NCBI GenBank assembly: GCA_017399555.1
Contig: JAFQBW010000045.1
Coordinates: 1 to 64,000 of the forward strand
Direction: 5' to 3'
Origin: Methanocorpusculum sp.
GTDB lineage: Archaea; Halobacteriota; Methanomicrobia; Methanomicrobiales; Methanocorpusculaceae
Length of the DNA stretch: 64,000 nt
The notes below the pieces were generated by a model. It was given only the letters and a program-made list of their open reading frames with translations. It was not told where the DNA came from and ran no database searches. The translations under genes were made by a program, and so were the position numbers. Positions 25,419 to 34,657 of the stretch are shown here, in pieces (within the stretch, counting starts at the first letter, position 1; each line of letters opens with the position of its first letter).

Positions 25419-25571
25419 ATGCTGTTTTGGAGTATGTTCCGCAGACTGCCTTCTCTATATTTGAGGTGTATTTTACATGAAGAAATCAGTATTTGCAGTT
25501 CTTGCTGTACTCCTTCTTGCCGCACTCTTTGTCGGCGGAGTTTCTGCAGAGAAAGTCATCGCAGGCGTTGA
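25419..25571 (+). CDS. Possible upstream ORF overlapping the binding-protein gene
   Basis: ATG at 25419 follows a strong AGGGAGGG ribosome site by six bases and opens a 50-residue frame (MLFWSMFRRLPSLYLRCILH at first). It runs into the binding-protein gene in another frame and stops at 25569-25571. After the overlap begins it is Cys/Arg/Ser-rich, as expected of an out-of-frame reading, so only the first part could matter. It may be a regulatory upstream frame. A TATA-like ATTTATTA near 25368 would place it in the transporter leader. Confidence 0.3.
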   Translation: MLFWSMFRRLPSLYLRCILHEEISICSSCCTPSCRTLCRRSFCRESHRRR

Positions 25572-26352
25572 CGACCTTGCAGGAGCAAAGATTGGTGTCC
25601 AGATTGGAACTACTGGCCACATCTATGCAACAACCTATGAAGGTGATGAAGCCGGAACTACCGTTACTCCGTACAACAAAGGTGCTGATGCAGTTCAGGC
25701 ATTAAAGACCAACAAGATTGACTGTGTCATTATCGACAACCTTCCGGCAGAGAGCTTTGTCTCCAAGAACCCGGACTTAATGATTCTTGACAGTGCACTT
25801 GATGATGAGCTTGGTATCGAAACCTATGCAATTGCTCTTAAGAAGAACAGTGAGTTAACTGCAAAGATTAACGATGCACTTGCAAAACTTGAGGCAGACG
25901 GCACTCTCGACCAGATTAAACTCAACTACATCGGTGACGATGCAGGAACTATGCCGTACGTCAAGAAGGATGTCGAGCGCCCGAACGGAGTTCTTGTCAT
26001 GGCAACCAATGCAGAATTCCCGCCGTATGAGTACTACGAAGGTGGAGTTGTTGTTGGTATTGATGCAGACATTGCACAGGCAATCTGCGATGAACTTGGC
26101 TACGAGTTAAAGATTACTGACATGGGATTCGATGCTATTATCCCAGCAGTTGAATCTGGAAAGGCAGATGTTGGAATTGCAGGTCTTTCTGTTACTGAGG
26201 ACAGATTAAAGAATGTTGACTTCTCCAACTCGTACACAACTGCAAAGCAGGTTATCATCGTCAAGAACCCTGAGGCAGCCGCATCCCCGGCACCGATTCT
26301 CGGACTTCTTGCAGGTCTTGGAGTGGCAGCACTTGCCCTCAGAAGACTCTAA
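25477..26352 (+). CDS. Amino-acid ABC transporter binding protein, circularly permuted, with C-terminal anchor
   Basis: The 291 residues comprise a signal peptide (1-24, ending VSA), a SBP_bac_3 domain in reversed order, and a C-terminal SPAPILGLLAGLGVAALALRR segment like a PGF-CTERM sorting tail. Residues 32-154 (VDDLAGAKIGVQIGTTGH to DGTLDQIKLNYIG) correspond to the second half of a normal family-3 protein. Residues 171-265 (GVLVMATNAEFPPYEYYEGG to DFSNSYTTAKQVIIVK) correspond to the first half. Both halves are intact, so the binding site could still form. Permease and ATPase genes follow. A TTGAGG site precedes the ATG. The ligand is probably a polar amino acid. Confidence 0.88.
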   Translation: MKKSVFAVLAVLLLAALFVGGVSAEKVIAGVDDLAGAKIGVQIGTTGHIYATTYEGDEAGTTVTPYNKGADAVQALKTNKIDCVIIDNLPAESFVSKNPDLMILDSALDDELGIETYAIALKKNSELTAKINDALAKLEADGTLDQIKLNYIGDDAGTMPYVKKDVERPNGVLVMATNAEFPPYEYYEGGVVVGIDADIAQAICDELGYELKITDMGFDAIIPAVESGKADVGIAGLSVTEDRLKNVDFSNSYTTAKQVIIVKNPEAAASPAPILGLLAGLGVAALALRRL

Positions 26353-26412
26353 CTTTTTTTTCAATACGATAAGTAACAATTATTATTGTCTCAGACATCC
26401 AACAGTATAGAA

Positions 26413-27201
26413 ATGTCTTTTGAATATTCCAGGAAATCCGCGCTGAGGCTATTTCTTTTTGTCCTTGCCGTATTCCTTTGTATCTCCATCGTTGCCACTC
26501 CGGCCGCTGCCGCTGAGGAGCAGACATTCACTGAGAAATTCTATCAGAATTTTATTGAGGATGACCGGTACAAATATCTGGTAACCGGTCTGCAGAATAC
26601 GCTGATTATCACAGTTTTCTCGCTGATTATGGGTCTGGTGCTTGGAGCGCTTATCGCGATTGTACGCACGGTCCATGACATGAAGGGAAAGCTGAAGCTT
26701 TTAAATCTCGTTGCCCGCGGTTACTTAACGGTCATTCGCGGAACGCCGGTCTTAATTCAGCTGCTTATCATCTACTTTGTAATTTTTGCATCGGTGGATA
26801 TTGCTCTGGTTCCTGTCGCTATAGTTGCCTTCGGTTTGAACTCTGCCGCCTATATTGCAGAGATTATCCGCGCCGGAATCAATGCTGTTCCAAAGGGACA
26901 GTTCGAGGCAGGTTCAAGTTTAGGTCTTCCATTCGCAATTACGATGATTACCATTATTCTCCCGCAGGCAATCAAGAATATCCTGCCGGCTCTCTGTAAC
27001 GAGGGTATTGTTCTCTTAAAGGAGACCTCGGTTTCCGGTTACATTGGTCTGATTGATTTAACCAAAGGAGGAGATATCATCCGCAGTCAGACGTATGAGG
27101 CATTCATGCCGTACATTGCGGTTGCGTTAATCTATCTGACGGTGGTTGTTGTCTTAACGCACTTTGTCAAGAAACTGGAGGTGAAGTTAAATGCCAGCTA
27201 A
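26413..27201 (+). CDS. Amino-acid ABC transporter permease
   Basis: ATG at 26413 ([14 protein letters not shown]) is preferred to the TTG at 26386. The 262-residue HisM-type permease has a hydrophobic N-terminal segment ending in ATPAAAAEE, which reads like a signal peptide, then a soluble stretch and further membrane segments. The coupling loop [26 protein letters not shown] is the EAA motif that contacts the ATPase. The 3' end overlaps the ATPase gene by 11 bases. It forms an operon with the permuted binding protein. Confidence 0.9.
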   Translation: MSFEYSRKSALRLFLFVLAVFLCISIVATPAAAAEEQTFTEKFYQNFIEDDRYKYLVTGLQNTLIITVFSLIMGLVLGALIAIVRTVHDMKGKLKLLNLVARGYLTVIRGTPVLIQLLIIYFVIFASVDIALVPVAIVAFGLNSAAYIAEIIRAGINAVPKGQFEAGSSLGLPFAITMITIILPQAIKNILPALCNEGIVLLKETSVSGYIGLIDLTKGGDIIRSQTYEAFMPYIAVALIYLTVVVVLTHFVKKLEVKLNAS

Positions 27202-27934
27202 GGGTGAGGTTTTAATTCAGGTAAAGAATCTGCAGAAGGCGTTTGGAGACCATGAGGTCTTAAAGGGAATCAATACAGAAATCCGCGAAGGAGAGGTTGT
27301 GGCCATCGTCGGCCCTTCCGGATGCGGAAAGTCCACCTTCCTGCGTTCCTTAAACCTGCTCGAAGTCCCGACCGGCGGTCAGATTCTCTTTGAAGGGGTT
27401 GACATTACTGACAAATCCGTTAACATCAACAAGATGCGGGAAAAAATCGGCATGGTGTTCCAGCAGTTCAATCTCTTCCCGAACATGACAGTCAAGGACA
27501 ACATCATGCTTGCCCCGACCAGACTGAAGGTGATGTCCAAGGAAGAGGCATCGAAGAAGGCTGACGAACTCCTGAAAAGAATCGGTCTTTCCGAGAAGGC
27601 AGATGCAAGACCGCAGCAGCTTTCCGGCGGTCAGCAGCAGAGAATCGCTATCGTCCGCTCCCTGGCCATGAACCCAGATGTTATGCTCTTTGATGAGCCG
27701 ACCTCCGCACTTGACCCGGAGATGGTCGGTGAAGTCTTAAGCCTGATGAAGGACCTGGCAGAGTCCGGCATGACGATGATTATCGTAACCCATGAGATGG
27801 GATTCGCCCGCGAAGTCGCAGACCGCGTGATGTTCATCAACGACGGAGTAATCCAGGAAGAAAACACTCCGCAGGAGTTCTTCACAAACCCGCAGCACCC
27901 GCGCCTGAAAGAGTTCCTGTCCAAGGTGCTCTAA
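27191..27934 (+). CDS. Amino-acid ABC transporter ATPase
   Basis: The 247-residue GlnQ-type ATPase shows Walker [10 protein letters not shown] near residue 42, the Q-loop QQFNLFP, signature LSGGQQQR, Walker [15 protein letters not shown] and the H-loop VTHEMGFA. It drives the transporter formed with the two upstream genes. After the stop, a T-run (CTCTTTTTTTACG) may end transcription. No accessory regulatory domain follows the core. Confidence 0.95.
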   Translation: MPAKGEVLIQVKNLQKAFGDHEVLKGINTEIREGEVVAIVGPSGCGKSTFLRSLNLLEVPTGGQILFEGVDITDKSVNINKMREKIGMVFQQFNLFPNMTVKDNIMLAPTRLKVMSKEEASKKADELLKRIGLSEKADARPQQLSGGQQQRIAIVRSLAMNPDVMLFDEPTSALDPEMVGEVLSLMKDLAESGMTMIIVTHEMGFAREVADRVMFINDGVIQEENTPQEFFTNPQHPRLKEFLSKVL

Positions 27935-28098
27935 TCTTCTTCTCTTTTTTTACGCGTTTTCCGTTCGGCTTCGGAGAGGCGCATTTCCTACGCGAAAAAC
28001 GCTCCAACACACCCTCACAGAAACCGCAAAATCACTACTATCACCCAATAGTTAGCAAGGGTTATCTATTCTGAAAATCCATTAATAGATACAGACTT

Positions 28099-29307
28099 AT
28101 GGACCGTGACTATCAACCAATCAACCTCAAAGATGTCTTAATCGAAATGAAGGACATCTCCGAACTTGCGGTTGATTTGGCTTACTCCGCCGTGCTTTTT
28201 GAAAGCAGCGCAATCGCTGACGAAGTAATCGAACTTGAAGAGCAGATGAACGATCTGGTGTATCAGGCAAGAATCACCAGTATGATGAGCGTCAGAAGGA
28301 TTGAAGAGACCGAACCAATGAGCGGTCTCTTACAGCTTGCCGAAGCATCCCAGCGCATCTCCAACCATGCCGCAGATATTGGAAAGAACATCATGCGCCA
28401 TGTATCCTTCCCGGCAAACCTGCGCCGTGCTCTCCCTGATGCAGAGGAAGCAACCCACCGGACCGTTGTTGCTCCGGGAAGTCCGCTGGACGGTGCCCGC
28501 TTAGGAGACATCAAACTCCAGTCCGCAACCGGAATCCGCGTCATTTTAATCCGCCGCATGCAGCAGAGAATCTATGACCCGGACAAACACGCAGTGCTTC
28601 GGGCAGGCGATGTCTTAATCGGCAGAGGTCCGGACTACGGATACTCCGAACTCTGCAGACTTGCCGGACAGCCGGAACCGGCTGACGAGGATGCTGCAGC
28701 AGATTCTATCAGCGATCTCGACCGTGCGGCACAGCTCATGATTGAGATGAAGAACATCAGCGAACTTGCTGTCGGCCTTGCCTACTCCGCCCTTCTTCAC
28801 GAGAACTTAGACCTCGCAAACGAGGTCGTTGCCCTCGAAGAAGAGCTTGACGAGATGCGTCTTCAGCTCGACCTCTGGACTCTGCAGGCCGCAAAGAAGA
28901 CTGAAGACGTCGCAAGCCTGCGCGGAATGTTTTACATGTCCTCCTTTGCCGAATCCATCTCGGATGCCGCATGCTCCATCGCTGATGTGGTCATCCGCGA
29001 AATTGACGTCCCGCCAATCATCAAACGCATCGTCCGCGAGTCTGATGAAGTCATCTCCTGGGTCACGGTCGCCAAAGGCTCTGCCTTAGACGGAAAAGCA
29101 CTCGCCGAAAGCAAAGTGGGCTCAGTCACGGGCATGGTTATTATCGCCATTAAGAGCGGAAACCGCTGGATTTACCGTCCAAGCAGAAACGTTGTTCTCA
29201 AAGCAGGAGACCTTTTAGTCGCCCGCGGAAGACGCGACGGAGAAGAGAAGCTGTACGGCCTTTGCGGTGCAGATATCGAAGAACTGGAAGAGTTCGAAGA
29301 GGAATAA
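28099..29307 (+). CDS. Tandem PhoU-RCK_C protein
   Basis: The 402-residue protein is two copies of one unit: a helical PhoU-like domain (VLIEMKDISELAVDLAYSAVL, and MIEMKNISELAVGLAYSALL near 214) followed by a TrkA-C/RCK_C domain (VVAPGSPLDGARLGDIKLQSATGIRVILI, and TVAKGSALDGKALAESKVGSVTGMVIIAI). RCK_C domains bind small ligands such as cyclic di-AMP and gate K+ channels, while PhoU domains control transport. No membrane part is present, so it probably regulates a separate transporter. It ends with an acidic tail. The DHH gene starts four bases after its stop. Confidence 0.85.
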   Translation: MDRDYQPINLKDVLIEMKDISELAVDLAYSAVLFESSAIADEVIELEEQMNDLVYQARITSMMSVRRIEETEPMSGLLQLAEASQRISNHAADIGKNIMRHVSFPANLRRALPDAEEATHRTVVAPGSPLDGARLGDIKLQSATGIRVILIRRMQQRIYDPDKHAVLRAGDVLIGRGPDYGYSELCRLAGQPEPADEDAAADSISDLDRAAQLMIEMKNISELAVGLAYSALLHENLDLANEVVALEEELDEMRLQLDLWTLQAAKKTEDVASLRGMFYMSSFAESISDAACSIADVVIREIDVPPIIKRIVRESDEVISWVTVAKGSALDGKALAESKVGSVTGMVIIAIKSGNRWIYRPSRNVVLKAGDLLVARGRRDGEEKLYGLCGADIEELEEFEEE

Positions 29308-29311
29308 AAAA

Positions 29312-31153
29312 ATGACAGAAATAGTTTACCGGCTTGGTCCGGGATGTGAAGTAGACGACGTTGTTGAAGGAAATGTCTACATTGGAAAGGTCCAGGGTTT
29401 TGCAACCTTTGGAACTTTCGTCCAGTTAAACGATAAGACCAAAGGTCTTCTCCACAAGAGCAATGTAAAGACCGAGAAGAAGGAACGCGACCAGATTCTT
29501 GTTCTCGTCAACCAGATTCGCCCGAACGGAAACATTGACCTCCGTGAGGTTATCCTGGATGAGGGAAGCTACGAGACCAAACTCGTCTCCAGGAAAGTCG
29601 TCATCTCCAAACTCTCCGACCTGAAAAACAAGCTCGGCAGAAATATCACGGTAGAAGCCGACGTCGTCCAGATTAAGCAGACCTCCGGTCCTACTATCTT
29701 TACCGTCTGCGATGAGACCGGAACTGAGGATGCCGCAGCATTTACTGAAGCCGGTGTTCGTTCCTATCCGGAAGTGCAGTTAGGCGATGTTGTCAGAATC
29801 TTCGGAGAGGCAAACAAGAGAAACAATCAGGTCCAGATTGAAGTCTCTGATATGATTATCCTCCGCGGAGAGGAAGCTGACCATGTCAGAGCCAGAATCA
29901 ACCGTGCCTTGGAAGAGCGTGCAGAGCCGCCGGCAGATGTCGAGCCGCTTGTTGACTCCGAGGTTCTTCGTGCCCTCTGGCCGGAGATGAGAAAGCTCGC
30001 AAAGATTGTCCGCCGTGCAGTCTTAACCCAGCAGCCGATTATTCTCCGCCACCACGCAGATGCAGACGGTATCTGTGCCGCAGTGTCTGTTGAAACTGCT
30101 GTCCTGCAGTACATCAGAGAAAACGGCGGCGACCCGGATATGGATAACTTCCTCTTCCGTCGCTCTCCGTCCAAGGCTCCGTTCTATGAGATTGAGGATG
30201 TTACCCGCGACCTCGATATGATGCTCAAGGATAACGTCCGCTTCGGTCAGAAGTTCCCGCTGATTCTCTTAATGGACAACGGTTCCACCGAAGAGGATAT
30301 GCCGTCTTACAAGATGACCGAGGTGTACAACCTGGACGTTATCGTCGCAGACCACCACCACCCGGACGACACCATTGACAAGTATCTGCTTGCCCACGTC
30401 AACCCGTACCATGTGGGAGGAGACTTCGGTGTTACCGCAGGTATGCTGGGAACGGAAATTGCCCGCCTCATCTTCCCGGGAATCGAGCAGAAGATTCTCC
30501 ACTTCCCGGCTGTGGCAGGCGTTGCCGACCGATCCGAAGCGCCGGAACTCCAGCAGTACTTATCCTTAATCGAGGGTAAGTACACGATTGATGAGTGCCG
30601 CGATATGGCGCTCGCTCTTGATTATGAGCAGTACTGGCTCAGATTCAACGACGGCCGCGAGATTGTCAAGGACATCTTAAACATCAACAACGCAGCAGAC
30701 CGCCACAACCGTTTAGTTGCTCTCTTAGTCGAGGAGGCAAACGCGGCAATCACTGAGCAGGTCGAGACGATGATGCCGCACGTAAAAGAGGAAGTCCTCT
30801 CTTCCGGCGCTCACCTCTTCCAGGCGGATGTGGAAATGTTCGCTCACCGCTTCACCTTCCCGCCGCCGGGTAAGTCCTCCGGCGAGGTACACGATGTTCT
30901 CTGCAAGAAGTATGCCGGAGAGCCAATCGTGACCTTAGGTCTTGGTCCGGACTTTGCGGTTATCCGTTCCCGCGGTGTCTTAATGAACATTCCGCAGATG
31001 GTTCGTTCCATGCGCGATGAGATGCCGGGAGCTGGAATTTCCGGCGGCGGTCACTTAGTGGTCGGCAGTATTAAGTTTGTGGAAGGTATGCGGTCTGAGG
31101 TAATTGCCAAGATGATCGAGAAAATTTCCGAATTTGGCGTTGAAGAGCTTTAA
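29312..31153 (+). CDS. S1-OB-DHH phosphoesterase, archaeal RecJ-like
   Basis: ATG at 29312 (MTEIVYRLGPG), four bases after the preceding stop, gives 613 residues; the longer frame from 29267 lies inside that gene. Domain order is an S1 RNA-binding domain (VVEGNVYIGKVQGFATFGTFVQL), an OB-fold nucleic-acid domain (NITVEADVVQIKQTSGPTIFTV), then a DHH core (LRHHADADGICAA, LLMDNGST, VADHHHPDD) and a DHHA1 end (GAGISGGGHLVVG). Archaeal RecJ-like proteins of this layout degrade single-stranded DNA or RNA. Whether this one works in replication or RNA turnover cannot be told. Confidence 0.88.
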   Translation: MTEIVYRLGPGCEVDDVVEGNVYIGKVQGFATFGTFVQLNDKTKGLLHKSNVKTEKKERDQILVLVNQIRPNGNIDLREVILDEGSYETKLVSRKVVISKLSDLKNKLGRNITVEADVVQIKQTSGPTIFTVCDETGTEDAAAFTEAGVRSYPEVQLGDVVRIFGEANKRNNQVQIEVSDMIILRGEEADHVRARINRALEERAEPPADVEPLVDSEVLRALWPEMRKLAKIVRRAVLTQQPIILRHHADADGICAAVSVETAVLQYIRENGGDPDMDNFLFRRSPSKAPFYEIEDVTRDLDMMLKDNVRFGQKFPLILLMDNGSTEEDMPSYKMTEVYNLDVIVADHHHPDDTIDKYLLAHVNPYHVGGDFGVTAGMLGTEIARLIFPGIEQKILHFPAVAGVADRSEAPELQQYLSLIEGKYTIDECRDMALALDYEQYWLRFNDGREIVKDILNINNAADRHNRLVALLVEEANAAITEQVETMMPHVKEEVLSSGAHLFQADVEMFAHRFTFPPPGKSSGEVHDVLCKKYAGEPIVTLGLGPDFAVIRSRGVLMNIPQMVRSMRDEMPGAGISGGGHLVVGSIKFVEGMRSEVIAKMIEKISEFGVEEL

Positions 31154-31210
31154 TTCGGCTTCTTTTCTTTTTTGTTCTCTCTGTTATCATTTATGTTCCT
31201 GAGCAAAAGC

Positions 31211-31218
31211 TATATATG
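31211..31218 (+). promoter_or_regulatory. TATA box of small winged-helix gene
   Basis: TATATATG lies about 40 bases before the ATG at 31253, giving a leader of about 15 bases with a GAGGT ribosome site. Confidence 0.65.
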
Positions 31219-31252
31219 CTCACACGAACCATATTTACTAGAGGTAAGTCAA

Positions 31253-31519
31253 ATGACTGGACCCAAAACATTACTGGAAAAATACAACGATACTCAGTCA
31301 AAAATTCTTGGATACTTAAAGGCAGGCGTTGCCAAGGGCGGTAAGTTCTTCAAGGCAAAATATATCGCAAAAGACCTTGGCCTTTCCTCGAAAGAGGTCG
31401 GAACGAACCTTGCCATTCTCTCACAGATTTGTGATGATTTAGAGATTTCCCGCTGGAGTTATTCCAACAGTACCACCTGGATGGTAACTTCCAAAGACGG
31501 GGAAGAAGTCACTGCATAA
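31253..31519 (+). CDS. Small winged-helix protein (DUF7123-like)
   Basis: ATG at 31253 with GAGGTAA upstream gives 88 residues (MTGPKTLLEKYNDTQSK). GGKFFKAKYIAKDLGLSSKEVGTNLAIL is a helix-turn-helix, and WSYSNSTTWMVTSK forms the wing. The family is archaeal and uncharacterised and may be a small DNA-binding regulator. It has its own TATA box and a T8 run 48 bases after the stop, so it is monocistronic. Confidence 0.75.
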   Translation: MTGPKTLLEKYNDTQSKILGYLKAGVAKGGKFFKAKYIAKDLGLSSKEVGTNLAILSQICDDLEISRWSYSNSTTWMVTSKDGEEVTA

Positions 31520-31566
31520 CTCCCCTGATATTATCCCGCATGCGTCTCATGCAATAACACACCTCC

Positions 31567-31574
31567 TTTTTTTT
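31567..31574 (+). terminator. T8 run after the winged-helix gene
   Basis: Eight T residues follow a C-rich stretch 48 bases beyond the stop. Archaeal RNA polymerase stops at such T-runs without a hairpin. Confidence 0.5.
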
Positions 31575-31622
31575 ACCGCTTCGCTGGAAGAAACAGCCAG
31601 GTACTGAAAATCACACTAGAGT

Positions 31623-31631
31623 AAAAAAAAA
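31623..31631 (-). terminator. T9 run after the acyl-CoA ligase gene
   Basis: Nine A residues on the plus strand give a T9 run on the minus strand, beginning three bases beyond the ligase stop. Confidence 0.5.
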
Positions 31632-31633
31632 GA

Positions 31634-33457
31634 TTATGCAGTTTTAATCTCTGCTGCTCTCTCTAAACCAAGCTCAGCAATTGAGACCTTCTGCATCTCG
31701 CCTTTCTGAATCTTACCGGTGACGGTCATCGGGAAGGTATCACAGAAGCGGTAGTAGCGCGGAATCTTCATTCTTGCAATCTTGCCGTCGCAGAATGCAC
31801 GGATTTCCTCTTCGGTTAAGGACTGACCTTCTTCCACCTTCACCCAGGCACAGAGTTCTTCTCCGTACTTAACATCCGGAACACCGATGACATACACATC
31901 GGAAATCTTCGGGTGCTGGTGCAGGAACTCCTCGATTTCTCTCGGATAGAGGTTTTCTCCGCCGCGGATAACCATCTCCTTCAGACGGCCGACCATTCTG
32001 ACATAGCCTTCCTTGTCCATCGTTCCAAGGTCACCGGAGTGCAGCCAGTTGTTCTCGTCGATAACCTGACGGGTTGCCTGCGGGTTGTTGTAGTATCCCT
32101 TCATGGTCATGTAACCGCGGGCACAGATTTCTCCGGTCTCGCCGTACGGAACAATTCTTCCGGTCTTCGGGTCGATAATCTTAATCTCGGTGTGCGGGAA
32201 TGCACGGCCGACGGTGGACACACGCATCTCTAAGGAGTCGGAGGTCGTAGACATCGTAACACCCGGTGCAGTCTCGGTCTGACCATAGACGATGACGATG
32301 TCTCGCATGTACATCTTCTCGGAAACCTCCCGCATCTTCTCAATCGGACACGGAGATCCGGCCATGATACCGGTTCTTAAAGACGAAAGGTCGTACTTAC
32401 TGAAGTTCGGGTGCTCAAGTTCGGCGATGAACATGGTAGGCACTCCATGGACTGCCGTACACTTCTCGGTCTCAATCGCATAGAGAACCGCCTCCGGATC
32501 GAAGGCCGGGCACGGGATAACCATGGTTGTTCCGTGAGTGACGCATGCCATGTTGGATAAGACCATGCCGAAGCAGTGATAGAACGGCACCGGAATACAG
32601 AGCTTGTCGTTTTCCGTAAATGCCATTCCGTCGCCGATAATCAGACCGTTGTTTAAGACGGCGTGGTGGGATAAGGTAACTCCCTTCGGGTAGCCGGTGG
32701 TTCCCGAGGTGTACTGGATGTTTAATGCATCATCGAACTCAACGGAATCCTCACGGTCCTTCAGCTCGGAGTCCGAGATCATCTTACCCATCTCAATCAT
32801 CTCGCTCCAGCGGTACATACCGTTGTAGATGATTTCACCCATGAAAACAACGTTTCTCAGGTATGGGAACTTTTCCGAGCGGATGTTTCCCGGACGGCAT
32901 TCGAATGCCTCCGGACATGCTTCGTAGAACATGCCGACATAGTCGGAGGTCTTGAACTTGCCCTGCAGAATTAAGGTATCGACCTCGGACTGCTTGAGTG
33001 CATACTCGAGTTCAAAGGTACGGTATGCCGGGTTGATATTGACCATCACCGCGCCAATCTTTGCGGTTGCAAACTGAACCAGAATCCACTCTGCATAGTT
33101 CAGTGCCCAGATAGCAACACGCATGCCGTGCTCGACACCGAGCATCATCAGACCCTTTGCCAGGTTGTTTACTTCCTGTAAGAACTCCGTCCAGGTATAG
33201 CGGAGAACCGGAGCGGCAGAGGCAGCAGGGGCAATGGTGTATGGTTCGCGATAGCTGTTCGGCTCGTCAGAGACCAGTGCCTCGTGCGGGTTTGTGTAGA
33301 AGGATGCGTTTAAAACGGCTTTGCCGTACGGATTCTGCTGAAAGGCTACTAGTGCATCGTTATTCGGATATTTAGCCGCGATGCTGTTCAGGAGCTGGCC
33401 CACAGTACATCCAAGCAACGGCTTGTCGGATGTACCACATGAGTAACTTTCAGACAT
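31634..33457 (-). CDS. AMP-dependent acyl-CoA ligase
   Basis: The 607-residue enzyme has the adenylate-forming signature YTSGTTGYPKG near residue 255, YGQTETAPG near 395, GETGEICARGY, the hinge WLHSGDLG and the catalytic lysine region TVTGKIQKGEM. It should activate a carboxylic acid to its CoA thioester, and the length and motifs fit medium- or long-chain fatty-acid ligases. Residues about 46-85 form an insertion not usual at that place. The family is mainly bacterial, so transfer is plausible. fdhC lies upstream on the same strand, 108 bases away. Confidence 0.85.
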   Translation of the reverse strand: MSESYSCGTSDKPLLGCTVGQLLNSIAAKYPNNDALVAFQQNPYGKAVLNASFYTNPHEALVSDEPNSYREPYTIAPAASAAPVLRYTWTEFLQEVNNLAKGLMMLGVEHGMRVAIWALNYAEWILVQFATAKIGAVMVNINPAYRTFELEYALKQSEVDTLILQGKFKTSDYVGMFYEACPEAFECRPGNIRSEKFPYLRNVVFMGEIIYNGMYRWSEMIEMGKMISDSELKDREDSVEFDDALNIQYTSGTTGYPKGVTLSHHAVLNNGLIIGDGMAFTENDKLCIPVPFYHCFGMVLSNMACVTHGTTMVIPCPAFDPEAVLYAIETEKCTAVHGVPTMFIAELEHPNFSKYDLSSLRTGIMAGSPCPIEKMREVSEKMYMRDIVIVYGQTETAPGVTMSTTSDSLEMRVSTVGRAFPHTEIKIIDPKTGRIVPYGETGEICARGYMTMKGYYNNPQATRQVIDENNWLHSGDLGTMDKEGYVRMVGRLKEMVIRGGENLYPREIEEFLHQHPKISDVYVIGVPDVKYGEELCAWVKVEEGQSLTEEEIRAFCDGKIARMKIPRYYRFCDTFPMTVTGKIQKGEMQKVSIAELGLERAAEIKTA

Positions 33458-33565
33458 AGTGCATATAGATGTGTTTTAGAAACATAAAAAGGAGTTCCCC
33501 ATAAAAGAAACAAAAGAGACGAAGATGAATATGAGGTATGGGGGAGTTCCCCCCTACGTATCATC

Positions 33566-34423
33566 TTATTTAACTTCGCAGAGTGCGCAAATCTCGGACT
33601 TGTAGCAGAAGTAGTAGACGATTGCCATGAAGATAACTGCACCGACAATGTTACCAAGGGTTGCCCAGATAATGTTGTTGGTCCACATGCCAATCCAGTC
33701 AAGACCTGCAACTGCTTCGCCGCCGGTAATCATGTTGGTGATGATACCTGCCGGGATGAAGTACATGTTTGCAACACAGTGTTCGAATCCGGTTGCAACG
33801 AATGCCATAATCGGGAACCAGATTGCGATAATCTTGGAGACAACTTCATCTGCTGCGAGTGCAAGGAAGATTGCAAGGCAGACGAGCCAGTTACAAAGAA
33901 TTCCCTTGAAGAAGCAGGAGAGGATTCCCATTGCTCCGACATAGGAGACCTTTGCGGTTGCAATCTGAATTGCACGAGTACCGAATGCGGTAATTACTGC
34001 TGCTCCTGCTGCGTCCCAGGTAACGTATGGACCGAAGGAGACAAGGAATGCCATAAACAGAGATCCGATAAGGTTTCCGATATAAACGACAATCCAGAGA
34101 TAAATGAGCTTACCAAGACCGATATGTCCCTGAAGCATGGACATCGGAGCGAACATTGCATCACCAGTGAAGAGTTCTGCACCGGTTAAGACAACGAGGA
34201 CTAAACCGACCGGGAAAAGGGCACCAGTTACGAACTGTCCGATACCTGCACCGAAAACAGCTGCAACGCCGGTAGATCCAACGGTTGCAAGAGCGGCTCC
34301 CATTGCGATATATGCACCTGCAAGGAATGCACGGACCAGCATGTTTCCTGGGGCCAGACCGCACTTACCTTTGCCGGCAGTTCCGATTTTGACGCAAACC
34401 TGCGCCGGGCTAAATGTGACCAT
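33566..34423 (-). CDS. fdhC: Formate channel, FNT family
   Basis: ATG at 34423 (MVTFSPAQVCVKIG) gives 285 residues; an earlier in-frame start at 34468 adds an unlikely polar head. Six membrane helices and the FNT signatures (FLAGAYIAMGAALA, GAELFTGD, CNWLVCLA, GFEHCVANMYFIP) are present. It carries formate into the cell as a pentamer, for formate dehydrogenase. The coding region is well biased and carries a minus-strand TATA (TTTAAATA, about 34500-34508), consistent with strong expression. No formate dehydrogenase gene is visible in this window. Confidence 0.9.
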   Translation of the reverse strand: MVTFSPAQVCVKIGTAGKGKCGLAPGNMLVRAFLAGAYIAMGAALATVGSTGVAAVFGAGIGQFVTGALFPVGLVLVVLTGAELFTGDAMFAPMSMLQGHIGLGKLIYLWIVVYIGNLIGSLFMAFLVSFGPYVTWDAAGAAVITAFGTRAIQIATAKVSYVGAMGILSCFFKGILCNWLVCLAIFLALAADEVVSKIIAIWFPIMAFVATGFEHCVANMYFIPAGIITNMITGGEAVAGLDWIGMWTNNIIWATLGNIVGAVIFMAIVYYFCYKSEICALCEVK

Positions 34424-34552
34424 AAATAACACCTCACAACCCGAATCAGGGTTTCTTCCCCAATTCAAGATGCGTTAGATTCTACTTAGTGCAGAAGGTA
34501 TTTAAAGTATGCGGTCTGAAAGTGGAAAAAACATCACCATCCACAAGGGAAT

Positions 34553-34615
34553 GATTTGTCATGGTTTTTCATTATTTTTCAAAAATTTTCAGGAAAATAA
34601 TCGGACAGACAAATC
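34553..34615 (-). terminator. Long stem-loop downstream of hisD
   Basis: GATTTGTC (34553-34560) and GACAAATC (34608-34615) pair. Inside, ATTATTTTTC and GGAAAATAAT pair with one mismatch. It lies 43 bases beyond the hisD stop and fits a terminator, although it could also insulate fdhC. Confidence 0.5.
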
Positions 34616-34657
34616 GTAAAAAACAGTGTTACCTTTTGGAAAAAAGGGAGGATATGG

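Noticed and set aside
25477-26352. Two separate or duplicated binding domains
   Set aside because: Only one copy of each half is present, in reversed order, so permutation fits better than duplication.
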